Part shown: in pieces, positions 15,997 to 23,935 of the stretch
Layout of the letters: each line of letters begins with the position of its first letter
Position numbering within the stretch: the first letter of the stretch is position 1
Assembly (NCBI RefSeq): GCF_000758605.1
Contig: NZ_CP009282.1
Location: 620,001-684,000, forward strand
DNA: 64,000 nucleotides
Origin: Paenibacillus sp. FSL R5-0912
Lineage (GTDB): Bacteria > Bacillota > Bacilli > Paenibacillales > Paenibacillaceae
Reading direction: 5' to 3'
The notes under the pieces: model-generated
What the model was told of the DNA's origin: nothing
Databases searched by the model: none
What the model saw: the letters and a program-made list of their open reading frames with translations, nothing else
Translations under genes and position numbers: made by a program

Positions 15997-16021
15997 TTGT
16001 CAACAATTGTGTTGTTAACAA
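15997..16021. promoter_or_regulatory. candidate paired operator upstream of ytxJ
   Basis: TTGTCAACAA (15997-16006) and the perfect palindrome TTGTTAACAA (16012-16021) are two near-identical half-turn spaced sites, centres 15 bases apart. They lie between a possible minus-strand promoter (TTGAAC, 17 bases, TAATAG) and the ytxJ start, as expected for a repressor site. Confidence 0.45.
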
Positions 16022-16190
16022 CTATTATTCTTGATTGTAACATAGTTCAAAATTAAAGCAAAAGAATGTTCAGCAGGCTTATCCCCCCCTCCCTTGGGGG
16101 ATGTTGTTAAAGGCTAAATGCCATGCTAATGTGTGAGAGATGCAGTAACGCTCTGCGCATAAATAAGCAGGTATGAGGGGTGTGCAATTC

Positions 16191-16913
16191 ATGAAAAGGG
16201 TCGCTTTTGTTACCGGTGCTGACCGCGGGCTCGGGTTTTACATGGTACGCTTTCTTCTGGAGAATAAGTACACAGTTTTTGCTGGCCAGTATTTAGCAGA
16301 ATCGGAGGCTTTGGGAGTTTTGCAAGCGCAATACCAGGACATGCTGATGCTGGTCCCTCTTGATATCGGCAGCGCAGAGAGTGTGAAGGAAGCAGCACGG
16401 AGTATTGCCGGCAGTACGGGCCATATCGATATTATTATCAACAATGCCGGTATTATCCACCGCGCAGACAAAGCAACAATACTCGTGGATATGGATGATG
16501 AGGCCATGGCGCAGCTCTATAATGTGAACACACTCGGTGCGCTCAGAGTGAGCAATGCGCTCATGGGATTGCTGCTGCAGAGCAAACAGCGTCTGATTAT
16601 TAACATCTCCTCAGAGGCCGGCAGTATCAGCCGGAATAAAAGGATTAATATGTACGGCTATTGCATGTCGAAGGCGGCGCTGAATATGCAGTCCTCGCTG
16701 ATGCACAACCATCTGCGTATGCTGGGCGGACAGGTCATGGTCTTCCATCCCGGGTGGCTGCAGTCTTGCATATACGGAGAGAAGGATTTGAAAGCGGTGA
16801 CAACTCCGGAGGAGTCGGCCTATAAGATCATGAATATTGTTCAGGAGCATAAGAAGTATCTGGGCGAGGAACCGGTTTACATCGATCTGGACGGCAATCA
16901 CTGGCCCTGGTAA
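16191..16913 (+). CDS. short-chain dehydrogenase/reductase
   Basis: 240 residues from ATG 16191, which has GAGGGG nine bases ahead. NAD(P)-binding TGADRGLG at 8-15, NNAG after the fourth strand, the Ser of NISSEAG and the catalytic YCMSK (Tyr-x3-Lys) are all present, so it should be an active oxidoreductase of classical SDR type. Substrate unknown. A separate ThuA-domain gene follows 70 bases later on the same strand; the two may be co-transcribed and act on carbohydrates. Confidence 0.88.
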   Translation: MKRVAFVTGADRGLGFYMVRFLLENKYTVFAGQYLAESEALGVLQAQYQDMLMLVPLDIGSAESVKEAARSIAGSTGHIDIIINNAGIIHRADKATILVDMDDEAMAQLYNVNTLGALRVSNALMGLLLQSKQRLIINISSEAGSISRNKRINMYGYCMSKAALNMQSSLMHNHLRMLGGQVMVFHPGWLQSCIYGEKDLKAVTTPEESAYKIMNIVQEHKKYLGEEPVYIDLDGNHWPW

Positions 16914-16986
16914 CAGCAGCGCAATATATGAAATAATGGACTAATAAATTATAGATTAACTTTGTAACAAGAGAGGTGTGAATGCA

Positions 16987-17622
16987 ATGACTTCCTTCAA
17001 AGCACTTGCGTTTGGCAGCTATACCGAGGTTAAGTACCATCCTTTCGCCGGAGTTGACCGCGAGATTGAGCAGCTGCTGGAACCGGAATTTCAGGTGGCT
17101 TCGACTGAGGATTACGGGCTGATGAACAAGGAACAATTGTCGGACTGCAAGCTGGTGGTCTCCTATACTGAATTCTCTGATGAGAAATTATCCGCTGCGC
17201 AGAGCGGTGCCCTGCTGTCTTATGTGGCTGGCGGCGGGGGGCTGCTCGTAGTGCACAACGGAATCTCCCTGCAGCGCAATCAGGAGCTCGGCGTAATGCT
17301 GGGCGCCCATTTCACCCATCATCCGGACTATACCGCGCTTCATATGACGATTCCCAACCGGGAGCATCCGATTATGCAGGGTATCAATGACTTTGTGATT
17401 GAGGATGAGCCGTACTATTTTGAGCAGGTGCCATACTTCGAATCAACCATTCTCGCAGAATATCCCCATGGAGGGGCGATGCGGCAGGCGGCCTGGTGCC
17501 ATGAATTCGGACAAGGGCGGGTAGTCTACCTGATGCCCGGCCATCATCTGCCTTCCTTCTCGGTAGAGCCGTTCCGCCTGATGATCCGCAGAGGCGGGTT
17601 ATGGGCAGCCGGACTGCTGTAA
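16987..17622 (+). CDS. ThuA-domain protein (trehalose-utilisation-like)
   Basis: About 211 residues with the glutamine-amidotransferase-like ThuA fold: LLSYVAGGGGLLVVHNG in the first half and GRVVYLMPGHHLPSF near the end, both typical of ThuA (PF06283). AAGAGAGG stands ahead of ATG 16987. ThuA-like proteins oxidise or modify sugars such as trehalose in rhizobia; role in Firmicutes is unclear. Confidence 0.85.
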   Translation: MTSFKALAFGSYTEVKYHPFAGVDREIEQLLEPEFQVASTEDYGLMNKEQLSDCKLVVSYTEFSDEKLSAAQSGALLSYVAGGGGLLVVHNGISLQRNQELGVMLGAHFTHHPDYTALHMTIPNREHPIMQGINDFVIEDEPYYFEQVPYFESTILAEYPHGGAMRQAAWCHEFGQGRVVYLMPGHHLPSFSVEPFRLMIRRGGLWAAGLL

Positions 17623-17688
17623 GATAATGTGGCGACCAGCTTAAGTTATGCTTAGGCTGGTTTCTTTTGTTTATTCTAAAAAAACACC

Positions 17689-17720
17689 TTGACCCTGACA
17701 CTAGTGTCAGGGTTTATACT
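17689..17720 (+). promoter_or_regulatory. MerR-type promoter with 20-bp spacer palindrome
   Basis: TTGACC (17689-17694) and TATACT (17715-17720) are separated by 20 bases, too long for ordinary sigma-A use. The spacer is filled by the perfect 20-base palindrome CCCTGACACTAGTGTCAGGG (17693-17712). This is the classic overlong promoter that a MerR dimer untwists. Confidence 0.85.
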
Positions 17721-17759
17721 GAGGGCAGACCATTTCTCATGAACCCCGGGGAGAATACC

Positions 17760-18125
17760 ATGAAAATAGGTGAATTAGCCACACTTACGGGCGTAAGCGT
17801 CCGTTCATTGCGATATTATGAGCGTCAGGGACTGATCAAACCGCTGCGCCAGGACAACGGGTACCGTGAATACTCTCCGCTTGCCGTGGATACGGTGGAG
17901 ACAATTAAGCTGTATTTGAATCTTGGCTTGTCGACAGAAGAGATTGCCGGATTCCTGCACTGTGTTCTGAAGAATAAAGAGGCGTTCTGTGCAGAAGTGA
18001 TGCCGCTGTACCGCAGCAAGCTGGAAGAGATTGAACGTCAGCTGATTGAGCTGAATCAGATCAAGCTGAACCTGCAGGAGCGGATGGCTTCAATTCTGCA
18101 AGAGCAGCAGAATGAAGCGGAATAA
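17760..18125 (+). CDS. MerR-family transcriptional activator
   Basis: 121 residues from ATG 17760 (GGGGAG ahead). The N-terminal HTH reads IGELATLTGVSVRSLRYYERQGLI, followed by the wing QDNGYREYS, a dimerising helix and a C-terminal coil. Cysteines lie in FLHCVLKNKEAFCAEV, so redox or thiol sensing is possible. It follows its own candidate promoter and precedes a thioredoxin gene, which it may control. The regulated signal is inference. Confidence 0.88.
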   Translation: MKIGELATLTGVSVRSLRYYERQGLIKPLRQDNGYREYSPLAVDTVETIKLYLNLGLSTEEIAGFLHCVLKNKEAFCAEVMPLYRSKLEEIERQLIELNQIKLNLQERMASILQEQQNEAE

Positions 18126-18187
18126 GGCGGATCGATTGAAGTTGTTTCTGTGAATATTGAATGTTAAATTTTGTGGGAGGGCTTAAG

Positions 18188-18529
18188 ATGGCTATGATAA
18201 TTGCCGATAACGCCGGAGCTGTACGTGAACAGCTGAAGGCCGGCGGAACCGTGCTGGTGGATTACGGTGCGTCCTGGTGTCCGCCCTGCAGAACCCTGCT
18301 GCCGATTCTGGAAGAGCTGAATGCCGAATACGGGGATGACGTAAGTATGATTAAGGTGGACTGTGATGAACTGCCGGAGCTTGCATCGGAAGCCGGTGTG
18401 ATGAGCATGCCGACAGTGATCGTATACAGCGGAGGTCAACCTGTGGAGAAGCTGGTCGGCCTGCGGCCAAAATCCGTATATCAGGGTGTGTTGAACAAAG
18501 TTGCCGGAGTGGTACGCGGCACTCTTTAA
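18188..18529 (+). CDS. thioredoxin
   Basis: 113 residues from ATG 18188 (GGGAGGG ahead). Thioredoxin fold with active site WCPPC (Cys31, Cys34) in place of the usual WCGPC, and the cis-Pro in SMPTV. The CPPC dithiol has a different redox potential from CGPC. Starts about 60 bases after the MerR stop, so it may belong to that operon. Cytoplasmic, no signal peptide. Confidence 0.9.
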   Translation: MAMIIADNAGAVREQLKAGGTVLVDYGASWCPPCRTLLPILEELNAEYGDDVSMIKVDCDELPELASEAGVMSMPTVIVYSGGQPVEKLVGLRPKSVYQGVLNKVAGVVRGTL

Positions 18530-18638
18530 GGTATTGTAACGGGGAGGGGCGGTAGCGCCGCTTTGCCGCCGATATCGTGGAGCACAGGCCCGCGATTCTT
18601 CCCAGGCAGCGTTTCCTGGCACCCGCAGCCCAAGAATT

Positions 18639-18682
18639 AAGGCAGGATGCCGCATGAGGATCATGCAGCGTTCTGCCTTTGT
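18639..18682. terminator. intrinsic terminator between convergent genes
   Basis: AAGGCAG pairs with CTGCCTT around the inner pair GCATGA/TCATGC; a short T run follows on the plus strand. It sits between the thioredoxin gene (plus) and the CHAD gene (minus). Confidence 0.6.
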
Positions 18683-18708
18683 ATTTACCGGAAATATATA
18701 TAATGCCG

Positions 18709-19611
18709 TTATTTCGTGCTCTCTGCTGCAGGAACAACAGGGACAACCTCATTCTGGTGCAATGCTTCCAGTACCTCTGCGCGCAGACTTTCGGTGAATG
18801 CCGCCCATGTTTTTTTGCCGACATCCAGCTCTTCACGTCCAATGGAATTCAGTGTTTCGAGCCACACCCGCTTATCATTAATCACCCCGAGCTGCTCCTG
18901 AATATCCTTGTAGATGGCCTCGTGGGCATGGAATTTCTGATTCAGCGCAAAAGCGGCCGCGTTAGCGGTATAGCGCAGATGCTTGGCGGCAATCCGCAGC
19001 TCATGAAGAGCTTCGAAGGCTTCCTTCGATTCAGCCTCAGGCCCCTTGAACAGGGTCTTGCAGGCTTTTTTCTTCTGCTCAAAAGCGACCTCAAGCTCGC
19101 GCATGACCACATTGGCATCTTTTTTGGCGGCGAGCGGCTCCAGCTGTGTATCGATAAAAGGGGTCCACTGCGCATCAAGAGCTTTGCCGGACAGCTTCGG
19201 GAGCCCTTCCTCCAGCTTCTTGCGGAATATCTTCCGCTTGGCCTTCTGGTGTTCGATTACTGCTGTGAGCAGTTCGGCGGTTTTGACATCGCCCGCCTCT
19301 TTGGCGGCCTTGCGCCGTTCCTTGAACGATGCGATCAGTACATCTGCGTCCCGTACCTTGCCGAGCTTCTTCTGTGCCTGCTTGAAGGTGCTGTACAACT
19401 CTTCCGTAGCCGAATGGCCCGGATCAAGAATGGACAGGAGCGTCAGAAGCTTGCGGCTGTTGACTCTGGCCTGATGAATATCTTCATCTCCGAAGCCCTT
19501 CAGCACATCTTGGCTGTAGTCCCGGAAGTTGATATACAGCTTGTTCATTGCCTGCTCCCATTGTCTGGCCTTGCTTACTTGCCTGTCCTTTGTCAGTTGT
19601 TCGGTTGTCAT
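18709..19611 (-). CDS. CHAD domain protein
   Basis: 300 residues, helical, with the conserved His and basic residues of the CHAD fold: IHQARVNSRKLLTLL and LHELRIAAKHLRYT, which bind polyphosphate in the family. No adjoining CYTH domain, so it is a stand-alone CHAD protein, likely a polyphosphate-binding factor. The gene ends 180 bases from the thioredoxin stop. Confidence 0.9.
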   Translation of the reverse strand: MTTEQLTKDRQVSKARQWEQAMNKLYINFRDYSQDVLKGFGDEDIHQARVNSRKLLTLLSILDPGHSATEELYSTFKQAQKKLGKVRDADVLIASFKERRKAAKEAGDVKTAELLTAVIEHQKAKRKIFRKKLEEGLPKLSGKALDAQWTPFIDTQLEPLAAKKDANVVMRELEVAFEQKKKACKTLFKGPEAESKEAFEALHELRIAAKHLRYTANAAAFALNQKFHAHEAIYKDIQEQLGVINDKRVWLETLNSIGREELDVGKKTWAAFTESLRAEVLEALHQNEVVPVVPAAESTK

Positions 19612-19898
19612 GCGGCATCACTCCTAAGGGTTGTGTATAGCATGAGCTTCAACGCGATTCTTATGGCTGGGATTATCTTCTTACCCTCTAAGGATAACGG
19701 GTTCCAGCCGCCATTTCAAATACAGAGTCTATATTACGGGGGCTTCGCGGCCAGGACGCAGATCGGTTACAATAGGATTAATTAAGAAAGTGTAATTACA
19801 ACACAGCGGAATACGCAGCGTAACTTGCGGGATCAGGGCGGTGTCCGGCCTGCCGTATCCGGGAAAGAGGTAGTCAGTGGGACTCGCAGGCAATCCGA

Positions 19899-20804
19899 AT
19901 GAGAAGTGAACCTTATAATGTGCTGGAAAATGGAGTGGCGGGCAGGCTGCCTGAAGAGATGGTGCTCTTCACGCATTTGAGCGGGGAAGCGGAGGAAACG
20001 GAGGAAACGGAATCCGGGCAGGAAATGCTGGTTCCGTTTGCCTTCGAGGAAATGCTGTGCCGGGATGTCGGAGCCGGACAGGTTCCGCCGGTACTGCATC
20101 TTTGGAGCCACCCGGGCGGTGTGGCGCTGGGGCTGCGGGACAGCAGGCTGCCCCGTGCAGGAGCGGCGATGCAGGCGCTTGAGGCGCAGGGAATTCGCAC
20201 GGCGGTCCGGCATTCAGGCGGCGCTGCGGTGCCGCTGGATGCTGGGATCGTGAGCGTGTCCCTGCTGCTGCCCAAACGTCCGGGCAAGCTGGACTTTCAC
20301 GATGATTTCCGGCTGCTGGCTTCGCTGATTGCCGAAGCCGTAGCTGTGAGCCATCCGCAGGCGGCGGCTCTGATCCGTGCCGAAGAAGTCACCGGGTCGT
20401 ATTGCCCCGGTGACTTCGACCTGGCTATCGGCGGCCGCAAGTTCTGCGGCATTGCCCAGCGGAGACAGAGCAATGCGTACTTCGTCCACGCGTTTGTTGT
20501 CGTGTCCGGCTCCGGGCAAGCGCGCGGAGAACTCATCCGCAGCTTCTATGCACAGGCAGCGGACGGGGACGAATCGCTGGAATATCCCCGCGTGCAGCCG
20601 GAGACGATCGCCGCGCTCGGGGAGCTTGGCGGCCCGGATTCGGCCGCAGTCTTCACCGCAGGCATCCGGCAGGCGGTTGCCCGCCGGGGCACGCTGCTGA
20701 AGCCTGCGGATCGCCTGCAGCAGGAGACCGGCTACAGCCTTCAGTACGGCGATCCGCGGGTACTGCAGGCGGCGCATGTGCTGCGGGAGCGATACGCGCG
20801 CTGA
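19899..20804 (+). CDS. lipL: octanoyl-[GcvH]:protein N-octanoyltransferase LipL
   Basis: 301 residues of the lipoate-ligase fold. It has RHSGGAAVPLDAGIVSVSLLLP (the HSGG loop) and GSYCPGDFDLAIGGRKFCGIAQRR with the catalytic Cys at about 169, the Cys-Pro-Gly signature of LipL (YwfL) and not the Lys-only site of LplA. In the lipoate pathway LipL moves the octanoyl group from GcvH to the E2 subunits. No good ribosome site is seen before ATG 19899, so the start is not certain. Alternative: other LipL/LipM-class transferase. Confidence 0.88.
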   Translation: MRSEPYNVLENGVAGRLPEEMVLFTHLSGEAEETEETESGQEMLVPFAFEEMLCRDVGAGQVPPVLHLWSHPGGVALGLRDSRLPRAGAAMQALEAQGIRTAVRHSGGAAVPLDAGIVSVSLLLPKRPGKLDFHDDFRLLASLIAEAVAVSHPQAAALIRAEEVTGSYCPGDFDLAIGGRKFCGIAQRRQSNAYFVHAFVVVSGSGQARGELIRSFYAQAADGDESLEYPRVQPETIAALGELGGPDSAAVFTAGIRQAVARRGTLLKPADRLQQETGYSLQYGDPRVLQAAHVLRERYAR

Positions 20805-21004
20805 AGCAAGTAGGCAATGTAACGGGAGTCCTTGGGAGCGTGGAGAGCGGCGAGCGGGCGGCCATTGAAGAGTGCAGACAGGTGCACACGAGAAGGGTGC
20901 AGGCAAATGAAGACGAGTGCAGGCGAGCTAAATTCGCCTGCGCTTTTTGCTGCTTGGGGAGGAGGAGGGGGAAATCCCTTTAAGTTGGTTGGTGGGAGGG
21001 TATT

Positions 21005-21294
21005 TGGCTGAAATGAGGGGCAGAAGTGCCCCTGAATCCGAGGGAAGTGGGCACTTGGCGGAAATGAGGGGCAGAAGTGCCCCTGAATCCGAGGGAAGCA
21101 GTCACTTGGCGGAAATGAGGGGCAGAAGTGCCCCTGAATCTGAGGGAAGCAGTCACTTGGCGGAAATGAGGGGCAGAAGTGCCCCTGAATCCGAGGGAAG
21201 CGGGCACTTGGCGGAAATGAGGGGCAGAAGTGCCCCTGAATCTGATGGAAGTGGTCACTTGGCTGAAATGAGGGGCAGAAGTGCCCCTGAATCC
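21005..21294. repeat. tandem array, six 51-bp units
   Basis: GAAATGAGGGG begins at 21010, 21061, 21112, 21163, 21214 and 21265, an exact 51-base period that is also a multiple of three. Each unit carries the hairpin GGGGCA-GAAG-TGCCCC and a second palindromic block around AAG(T/C)(G/A)(G/T)(C/T)CACTT. It lies between the converging lipL and hydrolase genes. It can be read through in several frames, but no start or ribosome site supports a protein. Confidence 0.95.
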
Positions 21295-21317
21295 CGGGAG
21301 AGGGCGTCTTACCCGCC

Positions 21318-22097
21318 CTACAGATACAGCTCCGGCCGCCGGTCGGAGAAGACCGGGATGTGCCCGCGCACTTCCTGCACCCTGGCGAGGTTGATCTCGC
21401 CGCTGAGAATCTCTTCGCTGCCGGAAGCCTCGCTCACAATCTCTCCCCAAGGGTCAATAATCATGGAATGGCCGCCAAAAATGTTGGCCGGATCAGAACC
21501 GGAGCGGTTGCAGGCCACCACGTAGCACTGGTTCTCAATAGCCCGGCTGATCAGCAGCGCCCGCCAGTGGGATAAGCGGGGCAGCGGCCATTCTGCACTG
21601 ACGAATAGCACTTCTGCGCCCTCTGACATATGAACACGGACCCATTCCGGAAAACGGATGTCATAGCAGATTAATCCGGCGCATAAGGTGCCGTCCAGCT
21701 TGAACAGTCCTTTGGCAGAGCCGGGCTGGAGGTAGAGATGCTCATCCATCAGCTTGAACAGATGCAGCTTGCTGTACTGCCCGGCGAGTGCTCCGGTACG
21801 GTCAAAGACGAACATGCTATTGGTGACTCCGGTATCCTGTCTCACGGCGACTGAGCCGGCGATGATATTAATCCCATATTCCAGGGCTAGACTGGAAATC
21901 AGTGCCCCGGCAGCCTGGCCCCCGTGATCAGCGATCTCATCCAGCCGGGTCAGATCGTAGCCGGTCGTCCACAATTCGGGAAGGATTATGCAGTCCGGGT
22001 TGCCGGCGGCGGCTTCGCGAATTTTTCGTTCTGCCGCAGCATAATTCACCTCCGGATTGCCGAATGCTATATCGAGCTGAATCAGGGCTATTTTCAT
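21318..22097 (-). CDS. carbon-nitrogen hydrolase (nitrilase superfamily)
   Basis: 259 residues with the catalytic Glu41 in LPELWTTGYDL, Lys in YSKLHLF, and Cys in GLICYDIRFPEW, so the Glu-Lys-Cys triad is complete. Length and sequence style match MtnU/omega-amidase-like enzymes (B. subtilis YkrU class), which deaminate alpha-keto acid amides in methionine salvage. No other methionine salvage gene is near, so substrate stays open. Divergent from the MarR gene. Confidence 0.88.
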   Translation of the reverse strand: MKIALIQLDIAFGNPEVNYAAAERKIREAAAGNPDCIILPELWTTGYDLTRLDEIADHGGQAAGALISSLALEYGINIIAGSVAVRQDTGVTNSMFVFDRTGALAGQYSKLHLFKLMDEHLYLQPGSAKGLFKLDGTLCAGLICYDIRFPEWVRVHMSEGAEVLFVSAEWPLPRLSHWRALLISRAIENQCYVVACNRSGSDPANIFGGHSMIIDPWGEIVSEASGSEEILSGEINLARVQEVRGHIPVFSDRRPELYL

Positions 22098-22154
22098 AAG
22101 GCGGTCTCCTCTGTTTTTTAATTAGTTGACGGGTCAATGATTTCGGTGTAAAGT

Positions 22155-22173
22155 AATCTTTGTCAAAAAGATT
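22155..22173. promoter_or_regulatory. candidate MarR operator
   Basis: AATCTTT (22155-22161) and AAAGATT (22167-22173) form a dyad separated by five bases, overlapping a possible -35 TTGTCA and lying 33 bases ahead of the MarR start. A second dyad, TTGACGGGTCAA, lies upstream near 22125. Confidence 0.45.
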
Positions 22174-22205
22174 TTGCACAATATATTTGCGTAAGGGGGT
22201 TAATT

Positions 22206-22634
22206 TTGACAGAACATCTGCCCGATGAAGATACGATCTTTGAGCTGCTGCAGGCGCTGCATAAGGGAATCAGCCCGAAATTCGAGCGCTGTGCTGGCAT
22301 TACACCCACCCGGTTCCGCCTTCTCCAGGAATTGTTTCGAGTCTCCGAGATCAGCCAGATTTCGCTGCAAAAGACACTCGATATCGATGCCGCAGCGGTC
22401 ACCCGCCACTTGAGAGGACTTGAAGACAGCGGAATGATTGCCCGCCGGAATAATCCTGCCGATAACAGGGTCACCCTCGTCTCCCTGACCGATCACGGCC
22501 GGGAACATATTAATTCCTACCGGGAAGAGAAGACCCGCTTCATCAGCGAACTGCTTACCGGGTTCAATGAACAGGAACGTACCGTACTCGCAGAGATGCT
22601 TACCCGGCTGCAATATAATATTAATCTACTGTAG
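22206..22634 (+). CDS. MarR-family regulator
   Basis: 142 residues from TTG 22206, with AAGGGGG ahead. Winged helix: SEISQISLQKTLDIDAAAVTRHLRGLEDSGMIARRNNPADNRVTLVSLT, the MarR recognition helix and wing. Likely represses itself and the following nitroreductase and monooxygenase genes, which follow in the same direction at 40 and 58 bases. Inducer unknown; quinones or electrophiles are plausible given the targets. Confidence 0.88.
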   Translation: MTEHLPDEDTIFELLQALHKGISPKFERCAGITPTRFRLLQELFRVSEISQISLQKTLDIDAAAVTRHLRGLEDSGMIARRNNPADNRVTLVSLTDHGREHINSYREEKTRFISELLTGFNEQERTVLAEMLTRLQYNINLL

Positions 22635-22673
22635 CCGTCACCTATAATCAAACCATAAAGGAGTTAATTATTC

Positions 22674-23309
22674 ATGAACGCAACCAGAAACAATGATTTC
22701 ACAAGCATTATTACAGGACGCCGCTCAATCCGCAAATACGATACCTCCGTCAAAATCAGCAAAGAGGAAATGACAGAAATCCTTACTGAAGCGACTCTGG
22801 CCCCTTCCTCCGTGAATATGCAGCCTTGGCGTTTCCTTATCATCGAAAGCCCGGAAGCCAAAGCCAAGCTGGCCACCATTGCCAAATTCAATCAGCTTCA
22901 GGTAGAAACCTCCGCAGCAATGATTGCCGTATTCGGTGATCTGAACAACTTCGATTATGCTGAAGAAATCTACGGGACTGCGGTAGAACGCGGGCTGATG
23001 CCTGCTGAGGTAAAAGAAAGACAGCTGGCTGCCCTGGGTGCCCACTTCGCGAAGCTGCCTGCGGACGTGAACAGAGAAACGGTAATGATTGATGCGGGTC
23101 TGGTCTCGATGCAATTGATGCTGGCAGCCCGCGCCCACGGCTATGACACGAACGCGATCGGCGGCTTCGAGAAGGATCAGATTGCGGAATTGTTTGATAT
23201 GGACAAAGAACGTTATATTCCAGTTATGCTGATTTCGGTCGGGAAAGCGGTTGAAGAAGGCTATGCATCCGTCCGTCTACCGGTTAACACCGTTGCCCAG
23301 TGGAAATAA
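22674..23309 (+). CDS. nitroreductase-family FMN enzyme
   Basis: 211 residues with the FMN-binding start RRSIRKYDTS, the APSSVNMQPWRF loop and the C-terminal GGFEKDQIAELF, all typical of NfsA/NfsB-YdgI-YodC-type oxidoreductases. It reduces quinones or nitro compounds with NAD(P)H in the family. Good ribosome site AAAGGAG before ATG. Second gene of the MarR cluster. Confidence 0.9.
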   Translation: MNATRNNDFTSIITGRRSIRKYDTSVKISKEEMTEILTEATLAPSSVNMQPWRFLIIESPEAKAKLATIAKFNQLQVETSAAMIAVFGDLNNFDYAEEIYGTAVERGLMPAEVKERQLAALGAHFAKLPADVNRETVMIDAGLVSMQLMLAARAHGYDTNAIGGFEKDQIAELFDMDKERYIPVMLISVGKAVEEGYASVRLPVNTVAQWK

Positions 23310-23367
23310 ACATTGGATAGTGCTGGCCGTGTAAGCTAATATTCAAGAAACTTAGGAGGAATACTAG

Positions 23368-23664
23368 ATGATTATTACCCATGCATTGCTTCAGGTAAAT
23401 CCCGCACGGGAGCAGGAGTTCCTTGAAGTCGCCAAGACCCTGGTTGCCGCAACCCACGAAGAAGAAGGCAACATCTCTTATGAATTGTATAAGCATACAG
23501 CTGGCGGAAATACCTACATTATGGTCGAGATCTGGCGTGACCAGGCGGCTGTAGCCGCCCATAATACAAGCCCGCACTTCACCGGCTTCGCCGCCAAAGC
23601 AGGAGAATTCCTGACTGCACCGCTCGATGTTAAGCTGTATAACGCTGAAGAATTGAGCAAATAA
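23368..23664 (+). CDS. antibiotic biosynthesis monooxygenase (ABM) domain protein
   Basis: 98-residue ferredoxin-like ABM protein: an N-terminal strand with VNPAREQEFLEVAKTL, then EEGNISYELYKH, and WRDQAAVAAHNTSPHF, the His-containing YgiN/ABM motif. Often a quinol monooxygenase or a detoxifying oxygenase paired with quinone reductases, which fits the nitroreductase gene upstream. ATG has TAGGAGGAATACTAG ahead. Ends at a strong terminator. Confidence 0.88.
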   Translation: MIITHALLQVNPAREQEFLEVAKTLVAATHEEEGNISYELYKHTAGGNTYIMVEIWRDQAAVAAHNTSPHFTGFAAKAGEFLTAPLDVKLYNAEELSK

Positions 23665-23740
23665 TTCCGGCTTGAAGAGGGGGAGCATGCCCTCCGGGCT
23701 ATAGTTCTGTAGCTCTCCTAAGCTAGCTAATATCCCCCCT

Positions 23741-23784
23741 GGGAAACCCCGGCAGTCCTAACGGCTGCCGGGGTTTCCCATTTT
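23741..23784 (+). terminator. intrinsic terminator of the MarR cluster
   Basis: GGGAAACCCCGGCAG pairs with CTGCCGGGGTTTCCC across nine bases and is followed by TTTT, a 15-bp stem. Confidence 0.95.
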
Positions 23785-23935
23785 GCATCCGCAGCAGGAT
23801 TTGGAAGAAAACATTGCTAAGAAGCAGAACGTTTATAAAACAGGCGTGCCGGGTAACTAAGCTTACCCTTACACGCGCTGTAACGCGCAGGCAGGACCTG
23901 AAGAGAGTGGGGGATGAAAGGGATGAGGGGATCGA

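Noticed and set aside
16081..16102. Hairpin ATCCCCC/GGGGGAT as terminator
   Set aside because: No gene ends there and no T-run follows; too weak.
18679..19785. 368-residue plus-strand frame
   Set aside because: Antisense to the CHAD gene, which has clear motifs and codon use.
21005..21294. CRISPR array
   Set aside because: Units are contiguous with no unique spacers, so it is a tandem repeat.
20947..21525. 192-residue frame over the tandem repeats
   Set aside because: Open only because the period is a multiple of three; it extends antisense into the hydrolase gene and has no ribosome site worth trusting.
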